Part shown: positions 9,400 through 18,119 of the stretch, piece by piece
Position numbering within the stretch: position 1 is the first letter of the stretch
Layout: the number at the start of each line of letters is the position of its first letter
Notes under the pieces: generated by a model
Seen by the model: the letters and a program-made list of their open reading frames with translations, nothing else
Database searches by the model: none
Told to the model about the DNA's origin: nothing
Program-made: the position numbers and the translations under genes
DNA from: Kangiella sp. TOML190
GTDB lineage: Bacteria > Pseudomonadota > Gammaproteobacteria > Enterobacterales > Kangiellaceae
Direction of reading: 5' to 3'
NCBI RefSeq assembly: GCF_023706045.1
Contig: NZ_BQYL01000001.1
Coordinates: 1,426,001 to 1,490,000 of the forward strand
DNA: 64,000 nt

Positions 9400-11169
9400 C
9401 TATTTGGGTTGATAGTGAAATTGCAAAAAGTTGGACGTTTGCAAAACTCGTTTGGTCAACTCGACTTTGTATTCCTGCTCAGGAGTCATTATGGCAACGG
9501 TTTGCCCAGAGCGATAGCCCATTGGCGGTAGAATAATACTAGCATCCACTCCAATATTTGGCATTTCCGGCAATAACAATCCATTGTGGTGATAAGCTGG
9601 CTTGGCGTAATCCCAGTCTAGGGTAGCTCTGACCGGAGTGGCTTGGGGTGAAATCAGCTCCACTCCGATTAAAAAAGTATCGTTATCATGCCAGCGATTC
9701 CAACGAATAAGTCCTAAGTTGTATTGAATTTCGCCATCTCTGTAATTTTGTATGGTCACTAATTCATTGCTTTCTACATGCTGCGAGGGGGATTGCTCAA
9801 AGGCCAAACAAAAGCCCGCGGGACTCACGTCCTTAATCAAGCCTTTCACCCACTCATAAGCTGGGCGTGACTTAAATTCTTTAAAGGGCTTATCTTGTTT
9901 TTGTTCCTTAATTTCCTCATAGCTGCGAGGCTTGTATATTGACTGAAAAGCATCGTCTGCTTTTTGTTTGTTAGCTTCTGCTCCAAAATGGTTCTCGCGA
10001 CGCCAGACAAAGGCATGCTGACTATCGTCTTCGCTGGATAAACTTAAACCGCTAGACTCAAATACTGGCTTGGGTTTTTTCTTACCAAAAAAGCGCTCTC
10101 GTACTTCACTGCCTGCCCGTTCGACTAAGAAGTGATGTGAAGCCGCCATACCAATAGCTGCTTGGGTAGAGTCGTCGGTATTAACACGAATAAAGTTACG
10201 ACTTTTAACGCTTTTCCAATGGCTTAACAGGTGCAGCTTTAAGCTGTCAGTGATTTCCAGTCGCGTGCTGCGTTTAAAAAGACTTAAAAAACCATCGCGA
10301 TTCTCAATCGCATTGTTTTCGATGGCATTAACCGCCTCGGTTAAATTTATGCCGATCCAATCGTCATCGTCCGAATCAATGGCGTCGCTTGGTTGGGGCG
10401 CAATGTTTTTCTGCACCGAATAGGCATACAGGCACAAAGCGTCAATCTTCGGTTGTAGCTGAATCAATGGTGCCAGTTGATCAAGGATCTGATAGGACTC
10501 ATTGACTTCGCCGTGCTTCATTTGAAACGGATTGCAGGTAGATAGACTGATATTTTTCAACAATTGGTGTTTTACTGAATGTAAGTCAGCGGTATCTCCT
10601 TTGAGCTTATGCTCAAAAAAGTCTTGTTGTTTAGCCGCTTGATAAATGGCGTTTTGTTGTTCCCAGACTTTACTGCCAACAGTTTTATACAACTGGTAGC
10701 GTTGCAATTGGATCAAGCCCTGGCCTTTAAGAGAATTAGCGCAGGCCGCAGGTAATAGTGAGTGGCGATATTTATCCACCAGCTCCGCATCCAGCATTAT
10801 ATCTTCGATCACCGCGTTATAGCCAAATACCTGTTCACTAGCAAGAGCATGCACCAGCTCAGAGGCTGAGCGCAGCTTAGGGGCATAATTTAGCGGGCTA
10901 TGGATATAGGTTTCAGACAAGGCTCCTACTAATTCATCGCAGGTTTCGCGCGTTGCTTCTAATAGCTGTAAACGCTCTTTGGGTGAAAACTGGGATTGGT
11001 TAAGATCGTAAAGTAGGTGAAATACTGACGAAGCACTTTCGCCAAGATCAATAACGGGCAACTCTCGGATCCAAGATTGGATCTTGCGAGGCGTGTTTGG
11101 TATTTCTGAAACTCCTGTTCCGGACTTAACTCTTATGGTTAAGCCTAGCTTGCCTTCCGTTAAGGCCAT
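9400..11169 (-). CDS. PilZ-like domain protein next to FimX (PA4958-type)
   Basis: A 589-residue soluble protein with no signal peptide or clear membrane segment. Most of it is helical with no enzyme motif that I recognise. The C-terminal part (about 435-540) looks like a degenerate PilZ domain: IKDVSPAGFCLAF resembles the D/NxSxxG strand, followed by a GVEL strand. The usual RxxxR c-di-GMP motif is not clear, so binding is uncertain. The position next to the FimX-like gene, same strand and 193 bases upstream of it, mirrors PA4958 beside fimX. A good Shine-Dalgarno (AAGGAG) supports the start. A role in c-di-GMP-dependent pilus or surface control is inferred from context only. Confidence 0.6.
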   Translation of the reverse strand: MALTEGKLGLTIRVKSGTGVSEIPNTPRKIQSWIRELPVIDLGESASSVFHLLYDLNQSQFSPKERLQLLEATRETCDELVGALSETYIHSPLNYAPKLRSASELVHALASEQVFGYNAVIEDIMLDAELVDKYRHSLLPAACANSLKGQGLIQLQRYQLYKTVGSKVWEQQNAIYQAAKQQDFFEHKLKGDTADLHSVKHQLLKNISLSTCNPFQMKHGEVNESYQILDQLAPLIQLQPKIDALCLYAYSVQKNIAPQPSDAIDSDDDDWIGINLTEAVNAIENNAIENRDGFLSLFKRSTRLEITDSLKLHLLSHWKSVKSRNFIRVNTDDSTQAAIGMAASHHFLVERAGSEVRERFFGKKKPKPVFESSGLSLSSEDDSQHAFVWRRENHFGAEANKQKADDAFQSIYKPRSYEEIKEQKQDKPFKEFKSRPAYEWVKGLIKDVSPAGFCLAFEQSPSQHVESNELVTIQNYRDGEIQYNLGLIRWNRWHDNDTFLIGVELISPQATPVRATLDWDYAKPAYHHNGLLLPEMPNIGVDASIILPPMGYRSGQTVAIMTPEQEYKVELTKRVLQTSNFLQFHYQPK

Positions 11170-11257
11170 CCCATGCTCCTTGTCACAACCTAATTATAGC
11201 TACATATTAGCGAATGAAGCAGTGGAAATCTAGGCTTTTCTATCCCAAGTTATTGAT

Positions 11258-12289
11258 TTAACTAGTCAAATTTATCAAGGTTTTATTCGGTTTACCCGCT
11301 TCTTCGCGAACCAATTTCGGCACTAAAAATCCAGCAACTTGCTTTTGCAATTGCGCCAACAGTTGCAAGGCTTCGGATTGAGATACATCAAAATGTGAGC
11401 TACCACTCACTTTATCCAAAAGGTGCAAATAATAAGGCTGGATCTGCGCATCGAAGAGTCGCTCACTAAGTTCAGTAAGCGTTTTGGCCGAGTCGTTGAC
11501 GCCTCGTAATAAGACACTTTGATTGAGTAAATGAACGCCCGCTTTTTTCAGCGTCGTCATGGCGTTTTTGACGTTATCATCAATTTCGTTGGCATGGTTG
11601 ATATGAACCACCATCACCAATTGTAAAGGACTTTGCTCAAATCTGCTGACTAAACTCTGGGTTATCCGCTGTGGAATAACGACTGGCAAGCGAGTGTGGA
11701 TACGCAGACGTTTGATTTGCGGGATCGATTCGATAAAACTTATAAAGTCGAATAGGTACTTATCACTAACCGCCAAGGGATCGCCGCCACTAATAATCAC
11801 TTCGTTTATTTTGGGATCAGTTGCAATATAGTCCTTTAGCCGCCGCCAATCCTCGCGGCTTGCCCGATTTTCGGCATAAGGAAATTCCCGTCGAAAACAG
11901 TAACGGCAATTAATCGCGCAGTGAGTCGCCAACATAAACAAAACTCGCGATTGGTATTTGTGTAACAGCCCCGGAATGGATTGCGGCTTTTCCTCAAGCG
12001 GGTTTGCACTAAAGCCCTCGGTGGCTTGATTTTCTTGGGCTAGCGGCAACACTTGTCGTAACAGCGGATCTTTTGGATTGGCCTTTTCCATTCGCGCAAT
12101 AAAAGGCAAAGGGACTTTTTGCGGGAATTTTTGCTGAATATCAATGGCGTTAGGCAGTTGTTGCGGCGCTAAATCGAGCAACTTTAGTAGCTCTACCGGT
12201 GACTCAATCGCATTAGAGAGTAACTTTTTCCACTCATGATCCTGCCAATAGGCGGCGTTTTGAGCTAGAATCTGCACGTTTTGAATCAT
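11258..12289 (-). CDS. epmB: EF-P beta-lysylation enzyme EpmB (lysine 2,3-aminomutase)
   Basis: EpmB converts (S)-alpha-lysine to (R)-beta-lysine, which EpmA attaches to elongation factor P. The 343-residue protein has the radical-SAM cluster motif CAINCRYC (Cys124, Cys128, Cys131), the GGDP motif of the SAM pocket (SGGDPL), and the C-terminal region that carries the PLP lysine in this aminomutase family. The length matches E. coli YjeK. It is divergent from efp with only 23 bases between start codons, and epmA follows efp, so all three parts of the pathway are together. The start has only a weak Shine-Dalgarno. Confidence 0.95.
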   Translation of the reverse strand: MIQNVQILAQNAAYWQDHEWKKLLSNAIESPVELLKLLDLAPQQLPNAIDIQQKFPQKVPLPFIARMEKANPKDPLLRQVLPLAQENQATEGFSANPLEEKPQSIPGLLHKYQSRVLFMLATHCAINCRYCFRREFPYAENRASREDWRRLKDYIATDPKINEVIISGGDPLAVSDKYLFDFISFIESIPQIKRLRIHTRLPVVIPQRITQSLVSRFEQSPLQLVMVVHINHANEIDDNVKNAMTTLKKAGVHLLNQSVLLRGVNDSAKTLTELSERLFDAQIQPYYLHLLDKVSGSSHFDVSQSEALQLLAQLQKQVAGFLVPKLVREEAGKPNKTLINLTS

Positions 12290-12312
12290 AATTAGCTAAA
12301 TTTAGAGGATTT

Positions 12313-12876
12313 ATGGGTACTATAACCACCAACGATCTGCGCAATGGTCTGAAAATCATGCTGGATGGCGAGCCATGCAGTGTGGTCGATAATCAATTTG
12401 TGCGCCCAGGTAAAGGCCAAGCCTTCAGCAAAACCAAGGTATTATACTTGTTAACGGGCCGTACCGTCGAAAAAACTTTCAAGTCAGGCGAATCAATTGA
12501 AACTGCCGATGTTTTAGATACTTCAATGGAGTATCTATATACCGATGGTGAGTTTTGGTATTTTATGGATCCCGATACCTTCGAGCAAGTTTCGGCAGAC
12601 TCTAAAGCGGTGGGTGACAACGCCAAGTATTTGATTGAACAAGATAAATGCCACATCACTTTATGGAATGGCAATCCTATCCAAGTTTCTCCGCCAAATT
12701 TTGTCGAATTAGAAGTAACCGATACCGATCCTGGTTTAAAAGGCGATACCTCAGGCGGCGGCTCTAAGCCTGCGACCATGCATACTGGCGCGGTGGTGCG
12801 AGTACCTTTGTTTGTGAATATAGGCGACAAATTAAAAATCGATACGCGCACAAACGAATATGTATCCCGCGCTTAA
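12313..12876 (+). CDS. efp: Elongation factor P
   Basis: EF-P rescues ribosomes stalled at polyproline stretches. The 187-residue chain has the normal three beta-barrel domains and the modifiable Lys34 in the loop RPGKGQAF, the site beta-lysylated by EpmA with EpmB product. The C-terminal region [17 protein letters not shown] is the family signature of domain III. GAGGA precedes the ATG at proper spacing. The gene lies between epmB (divergent) and epmA (same strand, 143 bases downstream). Confidence 0.98.
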   Translation: MGTITTNDLRNGLKIMLDGEPCSVVDNQFVRPGKGQAFSKTKVLYLLTGRTVEKTFKSGESIETADVLDTSMEYLYTDGEFWYFMDPDTFEQVSADSKAVGDNAKYLIEQDKCHITLWNGNPIQVSPPNFVELEVTDTDPGLKGDTSGGGSKPATMHTGAVVRVPLFVNIGDKLKIDTRTNEYVSRA

Positions 12877-12947
12877 AACAGCTAAATTACTTTGATACTC
12901 TGTTATTAGCTTTGCTCAAGTGCTCATTTACTGGTGGTAAACTCAGC

Positions 12948-12965
12948 GCTTTCGCAAAGCTTTTC
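12948..12965 (+). terminator. Weak hairpin terminator after efp
   Basis: A short stem GCTTT-CGC-AAAGC followed by TTTT lies 71 bases after the efp stop. The stem is only five pairs, so termination may be partial, allowing some readthrough into epmA. Confidence 0.35.
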
Positions 12966-12981
12966 CTACGCTAAAATTAAT

Positions 12982-13011
12982 ATCGTCATTGCGAGTGAAG
13001 CGAAGCAATCT
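12982..13011 (+). repeat. REP-like palindromic repeat copy upstream of epmA
   Basis: The stretch begins CGTCATTGCGAG and ends GCGAAGCAATCT, which closely matches a palindromic repeat scattered in many bacterial genomes (pattern GTCATTGCGAGnGAAGCGAAGCAATC). The ATTGC and GCAAT ends can pair into an imperfect hairpin. It ends nine bases before the epmA start. I see no other full copy in the window. Confidence 0.6.
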
Positions 13012-13019
13012 ATAACATT

Positions 13020-13979
13020 ATGTCTTGGAAACCCACCTGCTCTATCCAAACCCTTAAGGCTCGTGCTGAGCTAAATTCACTAATCCGTAATTTTTTTGCG
13101 GGAAAAAAAGTTTTAGAAGTTGAGACGCCTTTGTTGATGGAACATGGGGTAACGGATCGCTATATGTACTCGATGCGGGTCGATGGTGTTTTTAAAAAAG
13201 CAGGGGAGTATCAAAAGGGGTTTCTGCAAAGCTCGCCAGAGTATGCAATGAAGCGGTTGTTAGCGGCGGGGTCGGGTTCGATTTATCAAATCTGTAAGGC
13301 GTTTCGGCTAGAAGAGTCGGGCGCGCGACACAATCCTGAGTTTACCATGCTGGAGTGGTATCGAGTTGGTTTTGATCATTGGGATTTGATGCGGGAAGTG
13401 TTTGAGTTGTTGCTTGAGGTGCTTGGGCAGCGTACTCGAATTGACTATTCCTATCAGCAGGTCTTTGAGCGATTTTTATCCTTTGATCCATTTACCATTT
13501 CGCTAACAGAGCTTAAAAATTTATCACAAAACGTGTTAGGTGAACTGCCAGCGGATTTAGAGTTTGATGACTATTTAAGCTTATTGTTTGAGGCAAAAAT
13601 TGAACCACACTTAGGCCAAGCCAACAGCATTACCTTTATCTACGATTATCCGGCGAGTCAATCATCTTTAGCACGACTTGATAAGGATAACCCTGCGGTG
13701 GCCAGTCGGTTTGAAGTCTATGTGGATGGTTTTGAATTAGCGAATGGTTTTTTTGAATTAGAAGATCCGAAAGCCCAACGGAACCGTTTTGACGTTGACA
13801 ATAAGTGGCGACAAAGCAATAACTTAGAAACTATTGAGATCGATCAAGCTTTTATTCGGGCTTTAGAGGCGGGCTTACCCGATTGCTCTGGGGTCGCATT
13901 AGGCTTGGATCGATTACTAATGATCCAACAATCGATCATCAATATTGAGGAAGTGTTAACTTTTCCAATCAAACGCTAA
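13020..13979 (+). CDS. epmA: EF-P lysine ligase EpmA (GenX/PoxA)
   Basis: EpmA is a class II lysyl-tRNA synthetase paralogue that attaches beta-lysine to Lys34 of EF-P. The 319 residues contain only the catalytic core, without the anticodon-binding domain, as in E. coli EpmA (325). Motif 2 is visible as RLEESGARHNPEFTMLEWYR and motif 3 as SGVALGLDRLLM; the FELANGFFEL stretch lines the amino-acid pocket. The ATG aligns with the E. coli start but has no visible Shine-Dalgarno: the preceding bases belong to a palindromic repeat. Expression may therefore be low or depend on RNA structure. Confidence 0.96.
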   Translation: MSWKPTCSIQTLKARAELNSLIRNFFAGKKVLEVETPLLMEHGVTDRYMYSMRVDGVFKKAGEYQKGFLQSSPEYAMKRLLAAGSGSIYQICKAFRLEESGARHNPEFTMLEWYRVGFDHWDLMREVFELLLEVLGQRTRIDYSYQQVFERFLSFDPFTISLTELKNLSQNVLGELPADLEFDDYLSLLFEAKIEPHLGQANSITFIYDYPASQSSLARLDKDNPAVASRFEVYVDGFELANGFFELEDPKAQRNRFDVDNKWRQSNNLETIEIDQAFIRALEAGLPDCSGVALGLDRLLMIQQSIINIEEVLTFPIKR

Positions 13980-14006
13980 TTGTTTGGCCGCAACACTAGC
14001 TCAATA

Positions 14007-14360
14007 TCAGCTGGAAGCCACTGCGTTAGGCGCGACTTTTCGATCTTTTTGACTTCTTAGCGCCTCGACTAATTTAATAAACGTTTGCTTATCGGCAATA
14101 CCAATAAATTTGCGTTTATCTTTTAGGGTTGCGATAAAGGTAGTTTGTTCGGGATTTTGTCTAACCAGTTTTAACTGCTCAGGATCCTTGATAATCACTT
14201 CCAACATATCCATTGGCGCGCGACTAATGTGAAAAACCTCTTTTAAAGCAACGGTTTCAAATAAGGCTTTTCGATTAAAACTCGGCAGTGAAAAATTGCG
14301 GATGGTAAATCGACCTCGTCCTGTCTTGAAGTCACCGCCCAACACTCTAAATTTCGCCAT
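14007..14360 (-). CDS. Uncharacterised basic 117-residue protein
   Basis: I do not recognise the family. It is a small soluble protein with no signal peptide or membrane segment. It is rich in Lys and Arg and starts with a Gly/Arg-rich stretch (GGDFKTGRGRF). The middle looks like alternating strands and helices (EVFHISRAPMDMLEVI, FIATLKDKRKFIGIADK) and could be a small alpha/beta or PH-like fold, which is inference. GGAG precedes the ATG. It converges on epmA, with only 27 bases between the stops. The reading frame and Shine-Dalgarno make it a likely real gene. Confidence 0.6.
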   Translation of the reverse strand: MAKFRVLGGDFKTGRGRFTIRNFSLPSFNRKALFETVALKEVFHISRAPMDMLEVIIKDPEQLKLVRQNPEQTTFIATLKDKRKFIGIADKQTFIKLVEALRSQKDRKVAPNAVASS

Positions 14361-14718
14361 AAACTGTTTTCTCCATTCATTACAATTAATACAAGTTCCT
14401 TCAAGGCTCAGCTATTACTATTCAGCTTTTAATAGTTTGGTATGTCAAAATTTTTATTATTGCTTTTGGTTGTGCTGTTTAGCGGTCAACCATGACACTA
14501 TATTTTGCTAGCCGACAATTTTATGGTTACAGCTCCAATGTAGAGGTTTAAGCGGGGGTTAGGCAAGTAATAAATTGTAAATTTGGCGAGAAAAATTTAA
14601 AAAGTGTGACATTAGAAAAAATCTTTGTCCACAACGTCAGATTACTTTACATAAAGTTAAGAATTCGCCAAGCTAGTCTTCAGATTTTAGTAAGAAAAAG
14701 TTAAGGCAAAAATAGCAA
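14361..14718. other. AT-rich intergenic stretch, no convincing gene
   Basis: This stretch separates the start of the 117-residue gene from the end of nudC, both on the minus strand. It is AT-rich and should hold the promoter of the 117-residue gene. A 71-codon plus-strand frame that begins inside that gene has no Shine-Dalgarno or family resemblance. I see no RNA gene or strong hairpin. Confidence 0.5.
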
Positions 14719-15636
14719 TCATTTATTTCGCCATTGCTCTACTAACATTCTGGAAATGGAAAACTCCATAGGCAACAGTAGTTCGTCTTGCTTGAGCAGC
14801 TGGTTAATTTTTTGGCGGCTGAACCAGCCTGCATCTTCAAGCTCTTGATCTTGGAGCTGAATCTGCTGATTAATCGCGGTCGCACTAAAACCAAGCATGA
14901 CCGATTGTGGAAAGGGCCAAGGTTGTGAGGCTTGGTACTGGACATTGGTTACTTCGATCCCAGCTTCTTCAAGCGCTTCGCGTTTGACCGCTTGCTCTAA
15001 ACTTTCTCCAGGTTCGACAAAACCGGCGACTAGCGAATAACGCTTTTCTGGCCAGCTGGCTTGGCGGCCTAATAAAAGCTGTTCTTCGCCATTTTCGTCG
15101 GTATGGCTAATGGCGACGATAATGGCTGGATCGGTGCGTGGGAAATGGTCTTTTTGGCAATCATTATTGCTACAGCGGCGAACAAAACCTAAGCTGCTGG
15201 CAAAAGTTTCAGCACCGCAGAAACCGCAGTATTGATGACTCGAATGCCATTGATTAAGGGCGCTGGCAACGTTCGCAAGATAGCCATCTTGCGCGGTGAG
15301 TATCTTGGCAATATCGCGTAGCCCATAGGTTTGTGCGCCGACAGTGTGCGCAAGCTCTATTAAGGCTGTTGCAGAAGGCATACGGTAGGCGCAATAGTGA
15401 ATTGAGTCGTTTTCGACTTTGCCAAGATAAATTAAATGGTGCCGTGATAAGTCGCCAATTTGAGATGTCAGTTGGTCTTTAGTCAGCCAAGCTAGAGAGT
15501 CTTCTTTGGCGGCAATAACCTGCTTATAGATGGGTAAAATCTTGATTCTATTACCGCTAAATAATTGCTGCAGCAATTGCGGATCTTGTCGCAATTCTCC
15601 GTGTCGGTTCAAGTGATCGAATTGAAAAGCAAACAT
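14719..15636 (-). CDS. nudC: NADH pyrophosphatase / RNA decapping Nudix hydrolase NudC
   Basis: NudC cleaves NADH and removes NAD caps from RNA 5' ends. From the chosen start the protein has 305 residues: an N-terminal domain, a zinc ribbon (CGFCG ... CSNNDC) and a Nudix domain with the box GFVEPGESLEQAVKREALEEAG, preceded by the FPRTDPAIIV strand typical of NudC. The frame is open to 15687, but ATG at 15636 shares one base with the TGA stop of the upstream exporter gene (TGATG). This points to translational coupling and fits the family N-terminus. Confidence 0.93.
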   Translation of the reverse strand: MFAFQFDHLNRHGELRQDPQLLQQLFSGNRIKILPIYKQVIAAKEDSLAWLTKDQLTSQIGDLSRHHLIYLGKVENDSIHYCAYRMPSATALIELAHTVGAQTYGLRDIAKILTAQDGYLANVASALNQWHSSHQYCGFCGAETFASSLGFVRRCSNNDCQKDHFPRTDPAIIVAISHTDENGEEQLLLGRQASWPEKRYSLVAGFVEPGESLEQAVKREALEEAGIEVTNVQYQASQPWPFPQSVMLGFSATAINQQIQLQDQELEDAGWFSRQKINQLLKQDELLLPMEFSISRMLVEQWRNK

Positions 15637-16601
15637 CAGAAATACCGAATAATTAGATAAAGGCTGATAGCAGAAATTGCCAGCCACAAGCTAATCCCCA
15701 GCAGCAACGCTTTGGGCGATAAGCTTTTGAGTGCGCTTTTATTCAAAGTTGCGCCCATCCATAAAAGACTCAAAGCGAATACATTTTTCGCGAGGGTTTT
15801 GAGATAAGCTAAGGTTTGCTCAAGCTCTATATCAAGCGTGAGGAGATACGAGCCCACAATACTGGCGATAATGAACAAAACGATAAACCATGGGATTTGT
15901 AGTTTGAAACTACCACCCTGTTGGCTTATTGAGGCGAGTAGGGCAACTGGAATAATCCATAACGCGCGTGCCAGTTTGGTAGTGGTGGCTACATCCAGCG
16001 CTTGGTTGCCGTATTGCGCTGCGGCTCCGACGACGCTGGAAGTATCGTGAATACCAATCGCGGCCCACAGCCCAAATTGGTTTTGGCTCAGTCCAAACCA
16101 ATGGCCAATAGCGGGGTAGATAAAGAGGGCGGCAGCGTTTAATAAAAAGACGATCGCTAATGAAATAACCACATTGGCTGGCTGCGCTTTGATCGAAGAG
16201 GCTACTGCGGCAATGGCGCTGCCACCACAAATGGCGGTGCCGGAACTGATCAGCCAACCTTGTTCTTGGTTAAGTTTCAAGAGCTTAGCTGCTATTAATC
16301 CCACCAGTAAGGTTCCGCCAATCACGCCGAGCGTTAACCAAAAGCCTTGCTGCGCATTTTCCAATAAAGAACCTATGGGTAAGGTCAGTCCCAATAATAC
16401 AATGGCGATTTTGAGCAGTAACGACGCCCATTTGCCAATAGTGCCAGTTTCCAGATAGGCATAGTGCGCATTACCAAACCAACCCAGCAGCAAGCCAGCG
16501 CCAAGCGCATAAGCCGCTGGCAGCTGTCCGACTAGGGTCAGAGCGCTTAATATCAGTAAAATCACACTGCTTAAAAGGGAAAACGCGGTGTTTTTAGCCA
16601 T
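15636..16601 (-). CDS. YeiH/YadS-type inner-membrane exporter
   Basis: A 321-residue, very hydrophobic protein with about ten predicted membrane segments. Family features include the N-terminal AYALGAGLLLGWFGNA helix, SSGTAICGGSAIAA and IHDTSSVVGAAAQYG, the hallmarks of the YeiH family (conserved hypothetical protein 698), annotated as putative sulfate exporters; the true substrate is unproven. Its stop overlaps the nudC start by one base, so the two genes form an operon. No regulator of the LysR class that often accompanies yeiH is adjacent. Confidence 0.85.
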   Translation of the reverse strand: MAKNTAFSLLSSVILLILSALTLVGQLPAAYALGAGLLLGWFGNAHYAYLETGTIGKWASLLLKIAIVLLGLTLPIGSLLENAQQGFWLTLGVIGGTLLVGLIAAKLLKLNQEQGWLISSGTAICGGSAIAAVASSIKAQPANVVISLAIVFLLNAAALFIYPAIGHWFGLSQNQFGLWAAIGIHDTSSVVGAAAQYGNQALDVATTTKLARALWIIPVALLASISQQGGSFKLQIPWFIVLFIIASIVGSYLLTLDIELEQTLAYLKTLAKNVFALSLLWMGATLNKSALKSLSPKALLLGISLWLAISAISLYLIIRYF

Positions 16602-16724
16602 AAGTCCGTTGGGCCTAGCTTATCTATGGAGCTATTCTAACCAATAAACCCCAGTGCTAACCACTGAAAAACAGTAACTTACCACCAATAAGATGCCGAT
16701 TTAGCATAAAAGCTTGAAAATAGC

Positions 16725-16754
16725 TTGATCTGATTAGGTGTTATATATTAGTAT
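16725..16754 (+). promoter_or_regulatory. Candidate sigma70 promoter of the GntR-ABC operon
   Basis: TTGATC at 16725-16730 and TAGTAT at 16749-16754 are 18 bases apart, upstream of the GntR regulator gene. The -10 element lies inside the inverted repeat described at 16738-16759, an arrangement suited to repression. Confidence 0.4.
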
Positions 16755-16759
16755 ATCAC
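16738..16759. promoter_or_regulatory. Candidate GntR/YtrA operator
   Basis: An imperfect palindrome with half-sites GTGTTATA and TATATCAC (one mismatch) lies about 75 bases before the regulator start and overlaps its likely -10 element. GntR-family dimers of the YtrA type bind such AT-rich dyads beside their own operons, so autorepression is probable. Confidence 0.5.
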
Positions 16760-16834
16760 TAAGTCAGCATGACAGTGCTTTTACAATCACTGCAATTTAT
16801 GACCGAATCAAGAATTTAACTTTGGGAAACTGGT

Positions 16835-17269
16835 ATGCAAATACATTGGGATGATACCCAACCTATCTATCTACAACTGCGTGACAGGATGCTTAATATG
16901 ATCCTTGAAGGCGCGATTGCAGAAGGGGAAGCGTTACCATCGGTGCGGAATATTTCAGCGGAGTATCAGTTAAACCCTATAACCGTATCGAAAGCTTATC
17001 AATTATTGGTAGATAACGAATTGGCAGAGAAGCGTCGAGGATTAGGCATGTTTGTCACGATTGGAGCTAAAAATAAATTACTGGCAGCGGAGCGCGAACA
17101 GTTTTTAAGCGTCGAATGGCCAGCGTTGTTAGAAAAAATTGAACGGTTAGGGTTGTCACTGGAGGATTTAGTCAAAGGTGTTGATGACGCTGATCATAAA
17201 TATAAAGATCCACAACACAATGATTTATCAGAAGAGAATAACGAGGGTAGGGAACACAACAATGACTAA
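16835..17269 (+). CDS. GntR-family (YtrA subfamily) transcriptional regulator
   Basis: A 144-residue regulator with an N-terminal winged helix: QPIYLQLRDRM, then GEALPSVRNISAEY and NPITVSKAYQLL (recognition helix), and a wing RRGLGMFV. The short C-terminal part with no large effector domain is typical of YtrA-type regulators, which control linked ABC transporters and often respond to cell-envelope antibiotics. The gene overlaps the ATPase gene by eight bases and has a probable operator over its promoter. The signal it senses cannot be read from the sequence. Confidence 0.92.
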   Translation: MQIHWDDTQPIYLQLRDRMLNMILEGAIAEGEALPSVRNISAEYQLNPITVSKAYQLLVDNELAEKRRGLGMFVTIGAKNKLLAAEREQFLSVEWPALLEKIERLGLSLEDLVKGVDDADHKYKDPQHNDLSEENNEGREHNND

Positions 17270-18119
17270 TGTCTTGCAAGCTTCGGGTTTAAGTAAACGT
17301 TATGGCAATTATCAGGCCTTGAATAACGTTAACTTGAATTTAGAATCTGGCCGAATTTTAGGTTTAATTGGCCCTAACGGTGCCGGCAAAACTACTTTGC
17401 TTAAGTCGATTTTAGGTTTAACGCCTTTCGATGGCAGCTTATCGGTGTTTGGCTTAAACCCACACAAACAGCGCGATCAGCTGATGGAGCGAGTATGTTT
17501 TATCGCTGATGTGGCGGTACTGCCGCGCTGGATCAAGGTGAGCCAGTCGATTGATTATGTGCAAGGCGTTCACCCACGCTTTAATCGCGAGCGTTGCATG
17601 CGCTATTTGGGGAAAACCAAAATCAAGCAAAACGCTAAAGTTAAAGAACTTTCCAAGGGTATGGTGGTGCAACTGCATTTGGCGCTGATCATGTCGATTG
17701 ATGCGGATTTGTTGATTTTAGATGAGCCAACCTTGGGCTTGGATATCTTATTTCGCAAGTCGTTCTACGAGCAGTTGCTGAACGATTATTTTGATGAAGA
17801 TCGCACCATCATCATTACCACCCACCAAGTGGAAGAAGTGGAGCATATTTTAAGCGATCTAGTGTTTATCCAAAACGGCGAAATTGTATTGGACGATTCA
17901 ATGGACGCAGTGGCGGAAACCTATTACGAAGTGATGGTTGAGAAGGAGTATGAGGAACAAGCCTTGGCGATGAACCCACTATCGGTGCGCGAAGTCTTCG
18001 GACAAAAAGTGTGCTTGTTTAGTGGCGTCGCCAAGCCTCATCTTGAAGAAATGGGCAAGGTCCGCAAACCCAGTGTGGCCGATCTGTTTGTGGCAAAAAT
18101 GCAAGGAGAAGCCGAATGA
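17262..18119 (+). CDS. ABC transporter ATP-binding protein (YtrB-like)
   Basis: The 285-residue ATPase has Walker A GPNGAGKTT, Walker B LLILDEPTLGLD and the H-loop TTHQVEE. The signature motif is unusual (LSKGM instead of LSGGQ), which is common in the YtrB/CcmA-type group linked to ABC-2 permeases. The frame is open from 17178, but ATG at 17262 follows a GAGGGTAGGGA Shine-Dalgarno and aligns with the family start; upstream residues overlap the regulator gene. The stop overlaps the permease start (ATGA). Together with the GntR regulator this forms an efflux or envelope-stress type operon; the substrate is unknown. Confidence 0.93.
   Translation: MTNVLQASGLSKRYGNYQALNNVNLNLESGRILGLIGPNGAGKTTLLKSILGLTPFDGSLSVFGLNPHKQRDQLMERVCFIADVAVLPRWIKVSQSIDYVQGVHPRFNRERCMRYLGKTKIKQNAKVKELSKGMVVQLHLALIMSIDADLLILDEPTLGLDILFRKSFYEQLLNDYFDEDRTIIITTHQVEEVEHILSDLVFIQNGEIVLDDSMDAVAETYYEVMVEKEYEEQALAMNPLSVREVFGQKVCLFSGVAKPHLEEMGKVRKPSVADLFVAKMQGEAE

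Noticed and set aside
14296-14511. 71-codon plus-strand frame
   Set aside because: It begins inside the minus-strand 117-residue gene, has no Shine-Dalgarno and resembles no family.
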